Source: Parapontixanthobacter sp963736595 (lineage in GTDB: Bacteria > Pseudomonadota > Alphaproteobacteria > Sphingomonadales > Sphingomonadaceae). From it: a DNA stretch of 64,000 nucleotides. The translations under genes were made by a program, and so were the position numbers. Below, piece after piece: positions 8,286 to 17,005 of the stretch. The DNA lies in assembly GCA_963736595.1 (NCBI GenBank), contig CAVTPG010000002.1:434001-498000 (forward strand), read 5' to 3'. Below the pieces are notes generated by a model. That model was not told the origin of the DNA. It did not search any database and was given only the letters and a program-made list of their open reading frames with translations. Positions within the stretch are counted from its first letter, which is position 1, and the number at the start of each line of letters is the position of its first letter.

Positions 8286-8651
8286 ATGGGAATTTTCAGT
8301 TCGATCAAAAACGCCATTCTGGGCAAGGACGATAAAGCCGACGCGAAAGACGCACCGACGGCATGGGGCAAAGCTCCGGTATCGCAGCCGAAATCCGTTT
8401 CCGGCGTCGATGTGGAGCAGCGGCTCGACAATATGAACGGTGCGGACAAGCTGAACTGGCGCGATTCGATCGTCGATCTGATGAAGCTGATTGGCGTCGA
8501 TCCAAGCTATGACAATCGCAAGGAACTGGCCGGTGAGCTGGGCCGTGCGGATTATTCGGGCAGCGCCGAAGACAATCTGTGGCTGCACAAGCGCACGATG
8601 CAGGAACTGGCCGCAAATGGCGGAACGGTTCCAGCCAAGTTTCACGACTAA
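8286..8651 (+). CDS. DUF3597 domain-containing protein
   Basis: A 121-residue soluble protein. The N-terminus MGIFSSIKNAILGKD and the C-terminal helical stretch WRDSIVDLMKLIGVDPSYDNRKELAGELG are characteristic of DUF3597, a small family of unknown function that resembles LysM-associated helical proteins. The start ATG is preceded by a very strong AAGGAGGA, unusual in this window, which suggests high expression. A short hairpin (GGCTGT-TTG-ACAGCC at 8664-8678) follows, without a clear T-run. Confidence 0.82.
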   Translation: MGIFSSIKNAILGKDDKADAKDAPTAWGKAPVSQPKSVSGVDVEQRLDNMNGADKLNWRDSIVDLMKLIGVDPSYDNRKELAGELGRADYSGSAEDNLWLHKRTMQELAANGGTVPAKFHD

Positions 8652-8706
8652 TCTGACGGGTGTGGCTGTTTGACAGCCGCCCCATGCTGCTGCCACACAT
8701 GGCGGC

Positions 8707-10560
8707 ATGACACAGAACACAAGTACGAGTTTCACCCGCCGACAGACCCTAGCCGGTCTGGGAGCGGGTGTTTCTTTGGCCGCCCTTGGCGGTTGCGCCA
8801 CTGGCCCACGACCCGCTGGCATTGCGCAAGCGCGGCAAATCGGCGCAGACCGATTGCTGGAAGGCGTCGCTTATGCACTGCTTCGCCATGAGCCGGAGCG
8901 GGCTACGGCCTTGGGCGTCGATACCGGGCGCTATGCCCCGCTGCGCAGCCAGCTCGAAGATCAATCGCAAGCCGGACAGGATGCGTATGCCGCACAATTG
9001 CGCAGCGATCTGACGCTTGTCCGAGAATATCCCAAGGACGGCCTCGACAGCGATACGGTGACCAATCTCGAAGTCGTCGAGAGCGCCTATTCGGTTGCGC
9101 TGGACGGATTTGCTTTGCCCTATGGCGATGTCGCAGTCGGCAGCTGGCGCAACGCGCCTTATGTCGTCATTCAAAATGTCGGCACTTATCTCGATATGCC
9201 GCGCTTCATGGATTCGACGCATCCATTAAACAATGGCGACGATGCCGATGCTTATGCCGACCGGCTGGCCGCTTTGCCGGACGTGTTGGCAGGCGAGCTT
9301 GGCCGGATGCAGGCAGCCCGCGCGATGGGTGTGGTTCCGCCCGACTTCCTGCTGGCCAAAGCGGTCGAGCAAATGAAGGCAACGCTGACCGATGCGATGG
9401 CAGGTGGTGCGCTGGTCGCTCCGCTGGAGAATGCCGAGATGGCCGCTGCTGCTTCCTCTGCGGCCCGTGCGCGCGAAATCGTGACCAAGCGCGTGGCGCC
9501 TGCTTTGGAAGCGCAGCTGGCTGAATTATACGCACAACAGAAAGTTGCTACATCCGAGCCCGGAATGTGGGCGCAGCCACAAGGCGATGCGTGGTATGAC
9601 TGGGCTTTGCGCGCCAGCACCACCACGACCCTGTCGCCCGACGAAATCCATGAGCAGGGGCTGGACGAACTGGCGTCCCTGCATGGTCGGATGGACCCGA
9701 TCCTGCGCGATATCGGCTATACCAGCGGAACGGTTGGCGAGCGGATGCAGGCCTTGTCGCAAGATCCGCGCTACAAATTTGCCGAAGGTGATCCGGGCCG
9801 GGCCGAGATTATGGCTTTCATCGAGGACCGTATTGCGTGGATCAAGGGGCAGATGCCGCGCGCGTTCAACACGCTGGTCGATCCCAATCTCGAAGTCCGC
9901 CGCTTGCCCTTGGCGGAAGAACCCGGCGCACCCGGCGCTTATGGCGGCGCGGGCAGCAAAGACGGTACGATACCGGGGCGGATGTGGATCAATCTGCGCA
10001 CCACCGATTTGCACCGCAAATACGATCTGGCCGACCTCACCTATCACGAGACGATCCCCGGCCATGTCTGGGAAGGCGAATATTCCAATCGCTTGCCACT
10101 GATCCGCTCGATTTTAGCCTTCAACGCCTTCAGCGAAGGCTGGGCCTTGTATGGCGAACAAATCGCGGACGAATTGGGCGCGTATGACGATTTTGCCGTC
10201 GGACGGCTGGGCTATCTGCAAAGCCTCGCCTTCCGCGCGTGCCGTCTGGTCGTCGATACCGGGCTGCATTCCAAACGCTGGAGCCGCGAGCAAGCCAACC
10301 GCTTCTTCGTCGAACGCAATGGTTCCAAGCCTGAAGAAGTCGCAAGCGAAGTCGATCGCTATTGCTCATGGCCGGGGCAGGCGTGCGGCTATAAAGTCGG
10401 GCATAGCGAGATCGTGCGCCAGCGGGACCGTGCGCAAAGCGCGCTGGGATCAGCTTACGATTTCAAAGCGTTCAACGATGCCGTTATTCTGGGAGGCAAT
10501 GCGCCGCTCGATGTTCTGGCAAAGAATGTGGGCCGCCATATCGCAGCGGTGCAGGTCTAG
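8707..10560 (+). CDS. DUF885 family putative metallopeptidase lipoprotein
   Basis: A 617-residue exported protein. The N-terminus carries a twin-arginine motif (TRRQTLAGLGAG, residues 10-21) and a lipobox-like LGGC ending near Cys31, so Tat export with lipid attachment is likely. The DUF885 signature HETIPGH lies in the C-terminal third (ADLTYHETIPGHVWEGEY region); this HExxPGH arrangement is taken as a zinc site related to carboxypeptidases. It is one of the longest genes here, monocistronic, beginning 55 bases after the DUF3597 gene. The substrate is unknown; peptide hydrolysis in the periplasm is inferred from the family. Confidence 0.85.
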   Translation: MTQNTSTSFTRRQTLAGLGAGVSLAALGGCATGPRPAGIAQARQIGADRLLEGVAYALLRHEPERATALGVDTGRYAPLRSQLEDQSQAGQDAYAAQLRSDLTLVREYPKDGLDSDTVTNLEVVESAYSVALDGFALPYGDVAVGSWRNAPYVVIQNVGTYLDMPRFMDSTHPLNNGDDADAYADRLAALPDVLAGELGRMQAARAMGVVPPDFLLAKAVEQMKATLTDAMAGGALVAPLENAEMAAAASSAARAREIVTKRVAPALEAQLAELYAQQKVATSEPGMWAQPQGDAWYDWALRASTTTTLSPDEIHEQGLDELASLHGRMDPILRDIGYTSGTVGERMQALSQDPRYKFAEGDPGRAEIMAFIEDRIAWIKGQMPRAFNTLVDPNLEVRRLPLAEEPGAPGAYGGAGSKDGTIPGRMWINLRTTDLHRKYDLADLTYHETIPGHVWEGEYSNRLPLIRSILAFNAFSEGWALYGEQIADELGAYDDFAVGRLGYLQSLAFRACRLVVDTGLHSKRWSREQANRFFVERNGSKPEEVASEVDRYCSWPGQACGYKVGHSEIVRQRDRAQSALGSAYDFKAFNDAVILGGNAPLDVLAKNVGRHIAAVQV

Positions 10561-10613
10561 GCGAACAAGCGCAAAATCTGCGCGCGTAGGCGGCGAACCA
10601 AGAGCCGGCGAAA

Positions 10614-11995
10614 TCAGACTAATTTGCGGTCTTGATCGACCAGCGTATCGAATGATCCGCGATAGCTGCGCATATCGGCTTCGAGTTGCGTCAGCAGATC
10701 GTCCATCGTCTGAAATTTCGTGCTGACATCGCCCAATTCGTCGGCCACCTGATTTGCCGCCGACCCGATTGCGCCGACATCTTTCGACACCAGCTCGGCG
10801 CTCATAAACGTCTCGGAAACGGCATCGGTGATCGACTGTACCAGCGCCAGCTGATCGCTGACTTCGTCCTCGACGCGCGTGGTGCGCTCCTTGATCGCGG
10901 CAACCGAATTGCTGATCTCTTCGGCCAGCGCGGCACTGCTTTTGGTCGCGGCCATCATCTCGGATACTTGCTCGCGATTTCGCCCGTCGCATCGCGTGTC
11001 TGATTGGCCAGCGCTTTCACTTCGTCCGCGACTACGGCAAAACCAGCGCCACTTTGGCCCGCGCGTGAGGCCTCGATACTTGCATTAAGGGCCAGCATTT
11101 GCGTCTGATCGGCGATCTTCTGGATCATTTTGACGATTACGCCCACTTTCGCGCTGCTATCGGCCAGTTGTTTGGCGCTGGCCGCAGAAGCCACTGCTTT
11201 TTCCGCCGTATCGCCCGACAATTTTCCCGCCCGCTGCGCGCTGTCGCTGACCGAGCGGATGGTGTTGCCAAGATATTCGACAGACCGCTCCGCTTCGGCC
11301 ATCGCGGTCGAACTTTGCTGAGCCGATGCGCCCACCGAATGTCCGGAATCCAGCAATTCCCGGCTCGCATCGCTGGCGTTTTTGGTCACATCGCGAAAGC
11401 GGTGCGTGTGTTCGGTCAGCATCTTGACTGTGCCCAGAACCTTGTCTTCGAAATGCTGTGCCTGATTGGCCAGCGACGCCTGATAGTTTTCGCGCGCCAC
11501 ATCCTGCATAGCCTGCATCATCATGTCGCTTTCGATCGTGCTGAGGATTTGCAGGCCTTCCAGCGCGTCCATCAACCGTTGTCCGGTCAAGTGCCTGCCG
11601 ACCAGCCGCATGGCTTCGCTGAACGCCACCGATGTGATCGCAAATCCGGTCGAGGAATGCGCGCCCAGCCCTGCCAGCAAACGCCCGAAATTGTAGATAT
11701 ATTGCGCAACCTCTTCGCGGTTGGTGAAGGTGAAGCGACCGTCGTAATGCAGCATCGCGACCGCTTGATGGGCGGCCAGCGATTGCGTTGTGACAGTGGC
11801 CCCGATGTTCGGATCTTTGCGCGTCACATCGGACTGCATTTCATACATCCGGTGGTATTCATCGGACAGGATCGCATCCAGACCCGCCACCAGACCGGAC
11901 AGGCGATTATGCGGATCGTAGATTTCCAGCCGGCTTTGCCAGCTCGAATAATCGAACCGTTTTTTGGCAAAGGCCTGTTTCATCGGCTGTTCCAT
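10614..11995 (-). CDS. Soluble methyl-accepting chemotaxis protein, frame-disrupted
   Basis: Chemoreceptor-type signalling protein of about 460 residues without membrane helices, so probably cytoplasmic. The N-terminal 180 residues form an all-helical sensor domain that I do not recognise; a protoglobin-like fold is possible. The C-terminal half is an MCP signalling coiled coil with the hairpin tip IADQTQMLALNASIEASRAG and the following GFAVVADEVKALANQT. The first frame stops at 10955 just after DATGEIAS; the rest, SEMMAATKSSAALAEEIS to DQDRKLV, is in another frame. One missing base at about 10970 (CC read as C in the coding strand) restores GEIASQVSEMMA. No che genes are nearby. Confidence 0.85.
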
Positions 11996-12152
11996 GTCGC
12001 GCGCGTCTCCTGAAAGTTAGCAAAGCCTTACGCGCGATTGACGAAAATATAGTTAACGAACAGCGAGTTGCGATACGCGCAGCGCGCTGCAAATCTTGCA
12101 AGAAACATTGTCGCGCGCGGTCCCATATCGCCACCTTGCGCGTTAAGCGTTC

Positions 12153-13412
12153 ATGTTTGGCCTCGACCCGTATCATTTCATGTTCGCTGGCGCAGGCGCC
12201 GCCATCATCGCCGCATACTGGCTGCCCCGCTTTTTATCGGGCCGCGAACCTGCAGCTTCCGCGCTGCTAGTGCTGCTGGGATTTGCAGCTTTCACCCTGA
12301 TCCCCGGAATGCCCAAGGCGATTGATCCGGTTAGCCAGCCGCGCATCTGGGAAGTTTTTGCCGAAGTCTGCGTCATCATCGGCCTGTTTGGAACCGGTCT
12401 GCGCATCGACCGGGTGACGGACAAAAAGCAGTGGTGGCCGACTATGAAACTGCTGTTAATCGCCATGCCGCTGACCATTATCGCGCTGACGATTTTTGGC
12501 TGGTATGCGGCCGGAATGACGCTGGCCGGCGGGTTGCTGCTGGGCGCGATCCTGTCCCCCACCGATCCGGTGCTGGCCGCCGATGTGCAAGTCGGCCCGC
12601 CGCATGAGGGTGGCGAGCATCCCGTGCGCTATGCCTTGACGACCGAAGCGGGCCTGAATGACGGGCTTGCTTTTCCGTTCGTGCATCTGGGCATTCTGGT
12701 CGCGGTTGCGGGCGGAATGTCCGCTGGATTGGTCGGCGAGTGGCTGCTGCGCGATGTCGTGTACAAGATCGTCGTCGGTGCGCTGATGGGTGTGGCAACC
12801 GGCTGGCTCGCGGGTAAAGTGCTGTTCGATTGGCCCAGCAAGAACCCACTATCCAAAACGCGCTCCGGCGTGATCGCTTTTGCCGGAGTTCTGCTGACAT
12901 ATGGCATGACCGAACTGGTCGAGGGCTACGGCTTTATTGCCGCTTTCGTTGCGGGTATCGTGTTGCGGCGCGAGGAAAGCGACAACCGCTTTCACCGCCG
13001 AATGCACGATTTTTCCGAATCACTGGAGCATACGCTAACATCCGTGCTGCTGGTTGCGCTGGGCGCGGCGTTGCCGAGCTTGTGGCCGTTTCTCGACTGG
13101 TCCCATGCGATGATTGGCCTCGCGCTGATCTTTATCATTCGCCCGATTACGGCGTGGGCTGCACTGATCGGCACGCCGCTCACTGTGCGTGAACGGTTGG
13201 TCACGGCATTTTACGGCGTGCGCGGGATCGGCTCGATTTATTACCTCGCTTATGCGGGGCATCATGTGGAGCTGGTCGATGAGGAAACGCTGTGGGCGAC
13301 CGTCGCCTTCACCATCGTCGTTTCAACCGTCGTGCATGGTCTGACTGCCGGGATCGCGGTCGAGCAAGCGACGAATGACCAGCCCGAAAAAGACAAACCG
13401 CAAACGGCTTGA
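12153..13412 (+). CDS. Na+/H+ antiporter, CPA1 (NhaP-like)
   Basis: A 419-residue multi-pass inner-membrane cation:proton antiporter. The family signatures are SPTDPVLAADV (near 130-140) and TEAGLNDGLAFPF (near 168-180), where the paired acidic residues bind the cation. About twelve hydrophobic segments are visible, and the C-terminus is short and hydrophilic, without a TrkA domain. It is divergent from the chemoreceptor gene, with 157 bases between, and monocistronic. It ends at a strong bidirectional terminator. Role in pH and sodium homeostasis is inferred from the family and fits with the sodium channel at 1.2-1.9 kb. Confidence 0.9.
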   Translation: MFGLDPYHFMFAGAGAAIIAAYWLPRFLSGREPAASALLVLLGFAAFTLIPGMPKAIDPVSQPRIWEVFAEVCVIIGLFGTGLRIDRVTDKKQWWPTMKLLLIAMPLTIIALTIFGWYAAGMTLAGGLLLGAILSPTDPVLAADVQVGPPHEGGEHPVRYALTTEAGLNDGLAFPFVHLGILVAVAGGMSAGLVGEWLLRDVVYKIVVGALMGVATGWLAGKVLFDWPSKNPLSKTRSGVIAFAGVLLTYGMTELVEGYGFIAAFVAGIVLRREESDNRFHRRMHDFSESLEHTLTSVLLVALGAALPSLWPFLDWSHAMIGLALIFIIRPITAWAALIGTPLTVRERLVTAFYGVRGIGSIYYLAYAGHHVELVDEETLWATVAFTIVVSTVVHGLTAGIAVEQATNDQPEKDKPQTA

Positions 13413-13420
13413 ACGGGCAT

Positions 13421-13460
13421 AGAAAAAGGGCGGACAGCTCGATAGCCATCCGCCCTTTCG
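13421..13460. terminator. Bidirectional intrinsic terminator
   Basis: AAAGGGCGGA (13425-13434) and TCCGCCCTTT (13449-13458) form a perfect ten-base stem with a fourteen-base loop and A/T runs on both sides. It lies between the convergent antiporter and DUF937 genes and serves both. Confidence 0.85.
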
Positions 13461-13478
13461 TACTTTCTATGCGTCTGC

Positions 13479-13979
13479 TTATCGGCGGGTCATCATACCT
13501 GTGACGATCGAGCCGAGAATACCGCCCAGCGCGCCGCCACCTGCTCCAGCTCCGGCACTGGCAACACCGCCGCCGCCAGTCGCTTTCTTCGCCATATAGC
13601 CAGCCGCTGCCATCGCCAAGATCGGTAGCATCTTCTTCAAGATGCCTTCGTCGATCCCGGTCATTGCGGCCACTTCGCCTGCGACGCCGCGGCTAACGTC
13701 TTTGCTGCCGAAAATATTGCCCAGAATGTCATTGCCTTGCGTAGTTTGCGTGGGCGAGCTGCCCAGCACGGAATCCAGCATATTGCCGCCTCCCCCGCCA
13801 AGGATCGCTCCGGCAAGGCCGCCCAAGCCGCCCGATCCGCTGGCGCTACGGCCCATACCCGCAACGATGGCAGGCAATAACGCGCCCGCTCCGATTTGTG
13901 CGGTTTTTTGATCGATACCAAGTTCACCCGCGATGCTTTCGATAGCTCCGGATTGCTGCAACATTTGCGCAAGGCTCAT
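13479..13979 (-). CDS. DUF937 domain-containing protein
   Basis: A 166-residue glycine/alanine-rich protein. The N-terminal MSLAQMLQQSGAIESIAGELGI and the repeated LGGLAGAILGGGG stretches are typical of DUF937 proteins (YidB-like in part). The ATG at 13979 has AGGAGA eight bases upstream; 18 extra residues of open frame before it are not needed. The C-terminal 40 residues are almost entirely small residues ending GMMTRR. No enzyme motif is present and the function is unknown. It faces the antiporter across a shared terminator. Confidence 0.82.
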   Translation of the reverse strand: MSLAQMLQQSGAIESIAGELGIDQKTAQIGAGALLPAIVAGMGRSASGSGGLGGLAGAILGGGGGNMLDSVLGSSPTQTTQGNDILGNIFGSKDVSRGVAGEVAAMTGIDEGILKKMLPILAMAAAGYMAKKATGGGGVASAGAGAGGGALGGILGSIVTGMMTRR

Positions 13980-14102
13980 AAATATCTCCTGATGTTTGAT
14001 TGAAGTTTCGTTTGTCCTGTTTATCCAACGCATTGGGTGGCGAAAAGTCCCGAGAAACTGACGGCTCGACGCGAATTACCGCTACGGAACGGCCAACAAG
14101 AA

Positions 14103-14136
14103 ACCCCTTCCCGGCACTAGGCCGAAAAGGGATTGT
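14103..14136 (-). terminator. Probable terminator of pckA
   Basis: On the minus strand, CCCTTTTCGGC-CTAGT-GCCGGGAAGGG folds into a hairpin with an internal mismatch, followed by TTTCTT. It lies about 65 bases beyond the pckA stop. A second hairpin (CGGCGC/GCGCCG, 14146-14166) lies between and may contribute. The T-run is imperfect. Confidence 0.5.
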
Positions 14137-14199
14137 CTGTATTTGCGGCGCCTCAATGAAGCGCCGTGAAATTGAAGCCGCAGACTTAAGCTGCAGAAT

Positions 14200-15795
14200 T
14201 CAAGCGGCAGTGGGGGCAGCCTCGCGCACACCGGAATCGACATGAGCTTCAAACTCGGCAAAATTATCGACGAACAGCTTTACCAGCTTTTGCGCAGTGC
14301 GATCGTATTCTTCCTTGTCAGCCCAGGTATCGCGCGGATTTAGGATCGTCTGATCGATGCCTTGCGCGGCCAGCGATGGCACCGAAACAGGCACATCGAA
14401 GCCGAAATTGGCATCCTTGCGGAATTCCACATCGTTAAGCGATCCGTCCAGCGCCGCATTCAGCAGCGCGCGAGTGGCCTTGATCGGCATCCGGTTGCCG
14501 GTGCCGTATTTGCCGCCGGTCCAGCCGGTGTTGACGAGCCAGCATTGCACGCCGCCTTCGGCAATGCGCTTTTTCAGCAGATTGCCATAAACGCTTGGGT
14601 GACGCGGCATGAATGGCGCACCGAAACAGGTGCTGAAAGTGGCTTCCGGCTCGGTCACGCCGATTTCCGTGCCCGCAACTTTGGCGGTGTAACCGGACAG
14701 GAAGTGATACATCGCCTGATCGGGCGTCAGCCGCGCAATCGGAGGCAGCACGCCGAAGGCATCCGCCGTCAGCATGATCACGTTGGAGGGGACCGGCCCC
14801 ATATTCTGTTCGCTGGTATTGGGAATGGACGACAGCGGATAAGCGCCGCGCGTATTTTCCGCGAGGCTGTTATCGTTGAGGTCGATCGCGCCATGTTCGT
14901 CCATGACGACATTTTCCAGGACTGTGCCTTTCATTTTCGTCGTAGCGTAAATTTCCGGCTCGGCTTCGGGGTCGAGGCGGATCATCTTGGCATAGCAGCC
15001 GCCTTCAAAATTGAAGACTGCCGTATCGGACCAGCCATGCTCGTCATCGCCGATCAGCGTGCGGCTGGCATCGGCACTGAGCGTAGTTTTGCCCGTGCCC
15101 GACAGGCCAAAGAACACCGCCGTCTTGCCATCCGGGCCGATATTGGCAGAGCAATGCATCGGCATTACGCCTGCGACCGGCAGCAAATAATTCAGCACGC
15201 CGAACACGCTTTTCTTCATCTCGCCCGCATATTGTGTGCCGCCGATCAGGATCAGCTTTTCTTCCAGATTGACCGCGACGACCGTCTGGCTGCGTGTGCC
15301 ATGACGCGCCGGATCGGCTTTGAAACTGGGCAAATCGATGATGGTGTATTCGGGCGTAAAGCCGTCCAGCTCTTCATGCGTCGGCCGGACCAGCATCGTG
15401 CGGATGAACTGATTATGCCAGGCAAGCTCGTTAATGACGCGCACATTGACGCGATGCTCCGGCTGCGATCCGCCGAACAGATCGGCGACGTACAGCTTAT
15501 CCTGCTCCGCCACAGCCTTTAGAAAGTCCGCTTTCAAAACCGCAAAATGATCGGGTGTCATCGAGGCGTTGTTATCCCACCAGACCGTCTCTTCGGTCTC
15601 GCCATTGCGCACGATGAATTTGTCTTTCGCGCTGCGACCCGTGTGCTGTCCGGTTTCCACCACCAACGGCCCGCCCTGCGCCAGCTTGCCCTCGCCATTG
15701 TCGAGCGCGGCCTGCGTCAATTCATCGGACGACAGATTGGCATGGATGGTTGCATTGGTAACTATGCCATGATCGGCAAGGGAAAAGGATGACAC
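14200..15795 (-). CDS. pckA: Phosphoenolpyruvate carboxykinase (ATP)
   Basis: Gluconeogenic enzyme converting oxaloacetate and ATP to phosphoenolpyruvate, ADP and CO2; 531 residues. The signature ends of the ATP-type enzyme are visible: GQHTGRSAKDKFIV near residue 50-63, the kinase-1a P-loop FGLSGTGKTTLSAD, and the metal-binding GDDEHGWS. The best start is the GTG at 15795 (MSSFSLADHGIV), with CAGGAG upstream; an ATG at 15864 would add an unconserved leader. It is divergent from chvI, an arrangement common in alphaproteobacteria in which ChvI or the neighbouring phosphorelay controls pckA. Control here is inferred from gene order. Confidence 0.95.
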   Translation of the reverse strand: MSSFSLADHGIVTNATIHANLSSDELTQAALDNGEGKLAQGGPLVVETGQHTGRSAKDKFIVRNGETEETVWWDNNASMTPDHFAVLKADFLKAVAEQDKLYVADLFGGSQPEHRVNVRVINELAWHNQFIRTMLVRPTHEELDGFTPEYTIIDLPSFKADPARHGTRSQTVVAVNLEEKLILIGGTQYAGEMKKSVFGVLNYLLPVAGVMPMHCSANIGPDGKTAVFFGLSGTGKTTLSADASRTLIGDDEHGWSDTAVFNFEGGCYAKMIRLDPEAEPEIYATTKMKGTVLENVVMDEHGAIDLNDNSLAENTRGAYPLSSIPNTSEQNMGPVPSNVIMLTADAFGVLPPIARLTPDQAMYHFLSGYTAKVAGTEIGVTEPEATFSTCFGAPFMPRHPSVYGNLLKKRIAEGGVQCWLVNTGWTGGKYGTGNRMPIKATRALLNAALDGSLNDVEFRKDANFGFDVPVSVPSLAAQGIDQTILNPRDTWADKEEYDRTAQKLVKLFVDNFAEFEAHVDSGVREAAPTAA

Positions 15796-16123
15796 GACGC
15801 GAAAACTCCTGAAACGATTGACGAAGCGGCAGGACACGAATCCCGCCAGCCTGAGCATCGGCAAACACTACACCATTTGTGGCGCCTTGTGTGCATACGA
15901 ATGCGCGAATAGTGAAGCTTGCGATAATGGGCAGAGGAAACGGCGTCAAATGGCGTTAACTGCGTTAGGCGGGATCATTTGCAGTAGTGTCGCAGTTTGC
16001 GACAGTTCGGCTTATCAAAGTTTATGCGCCGAGCAGGCATTGGCTATGGCCGTATCGACGGAATGTTTACGCTTGTATCCTGCTGCGTTGTCACCGCGCG
16101 CCAAACAGATTAGATGATGCGTC
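15796..16123. promoter_or_regulatory. Divergent pckA/chvI control region, no gene seen
   Basis: 328 bases between divergent starts. It contains the perfect inverted repeat at 15988-16004. A 99-codon plus-strand open frame crosses it, but it lacks a ribosome site and any recognisable domain, so I do not call it a gene. Confidence 0.6.
15988..16004. promoter_or_regulatory. Perfect inverted repeat, candidate operator
   Basis: TGTCGC-AGTTT-GCGACA, six-base arms with a five-base spacer, positioned 120 bases before chvI and 193 bases before pckA. No T-run follows, so an operator is more likely than a terminator. The regulator is unknown; ChvI itself or a local repressor is possible. Confidence 0.45.
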
Positions 16124-16976
16124 ATGGAGACGACCAACCAGCCTTCCGAAACGCCGATGATCGGCGATGCGAGTGCTACCGAAACATCGATAATTCGCGA
16201 TGCGCGTGCTGCCAATACATCTGGCGAAACAAATGGCGAAACGACCGCTGAAGGGGCAGCGCAGACCGTCATCGCGCTGGTCGATGACGACCGCAATATC
16301 CTGACGACCGTTTCCATTGCCTTGCAGGCCGAGGGTTACGCGACGCGGGTTTATTCCGATGGCGAAGCGGCGCTGAAAGCCTTGCTCGACAATCCGCCCG
16401 ACTTGGCCGTGTTCGACATCAAGATGCCGCGTATGGATGGCCTCGAATTGCTGCGCGAATTGCGCGCGCATTCGGCGCTGCCGGTAATTTTTCTGACCAG
16501 CAAGGATGACGAGCAGGACGAGGAACAGGGGCTGGAAATGGGAGCGGATGATTACATCGCCAAACCGTTCAGCCTGCGCTTGCTGCTCGCCCGCATCCGC
16601 GCGATCCTGCGCCGCAGCGAAGCGCGCTTGCCCGGCAATGACAATGCAGCCAGCGGCGGGGTCAGCCGTGCCGAAATGCTGGAACGTGGCCGTTTATTCA
16701 TGGATGCCGAGCGGCATTATGTAACCTGGGACGAACAGCCCGTGGCTCTGACCGTGACCGAATTTCTGCTGCTCGAAGCGCTTGCCACTCGCCCCGGCGT
16801 CATTAAGTCGCGCAATCAGTTGATGGATGCCGCCTATACCGATGATATGTTTGTCGATGACCGCACGGTGGACAGCCATATCAAGCGGATGCGGCGCAAA
16901 TTCCGCAGCGTCGATAATACATTTTTCCGCCATCGAAACGCTGTATGGCGCAGGCTACAGCTTTGCCGACGTTTAG
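16124..16976 (+). CDS. chvI: Response regulator ChvI, C-terminus frame-disrupted
   Basis: OmpR-family DNA-binding response regulator partner of ChvG. An unusual 48-residue Thr/Glu/Ala-rich N-terminal tail with an imperfect 11-residue repeat precedes the receiver domain (49-165: acidic DDD at 54-56, phospho-acceptor Asp98 in VFDIK, Lys147). The winged-helix domain follows (TVTEFLLLEAL, TVDSHIKRMRRKF). After DNTF the frame slips: the T-run at 16922-16926 appears one base too long. The alternative frame reads SAIETLYGAGYSFADV and stops at 16976, the normal family end. Read through unshifted, the protein would end in a foreign tail at 16993. It is the first gene of chvI-chvG-hprK-rapZ-EIIA-HPr. 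Confidence 0.9.
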
Positions 16977-17005
16977 CGCGACCGGGCGCTTGAGTTAAGC
17001 GCGCC

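Noticed and set aside
8664..8678. Hairpin after the DUF3597 gene as terminator
   Set aside because: Stem of six bases without a T-run; too weak to call.
14362..15522. 386-codon open frame opposite pckA
   Set aside because: Antisense to a fully conserved pckA, with Arg/His/Gln-rich composition typical of shadow frames; no motif or ribosome site.
15818..16117. 99-codon frame in the pckA/chvI intergenic region
   Set aside because: No ribosome site, no domain, and it overlaps the control region with the inverted repeat.
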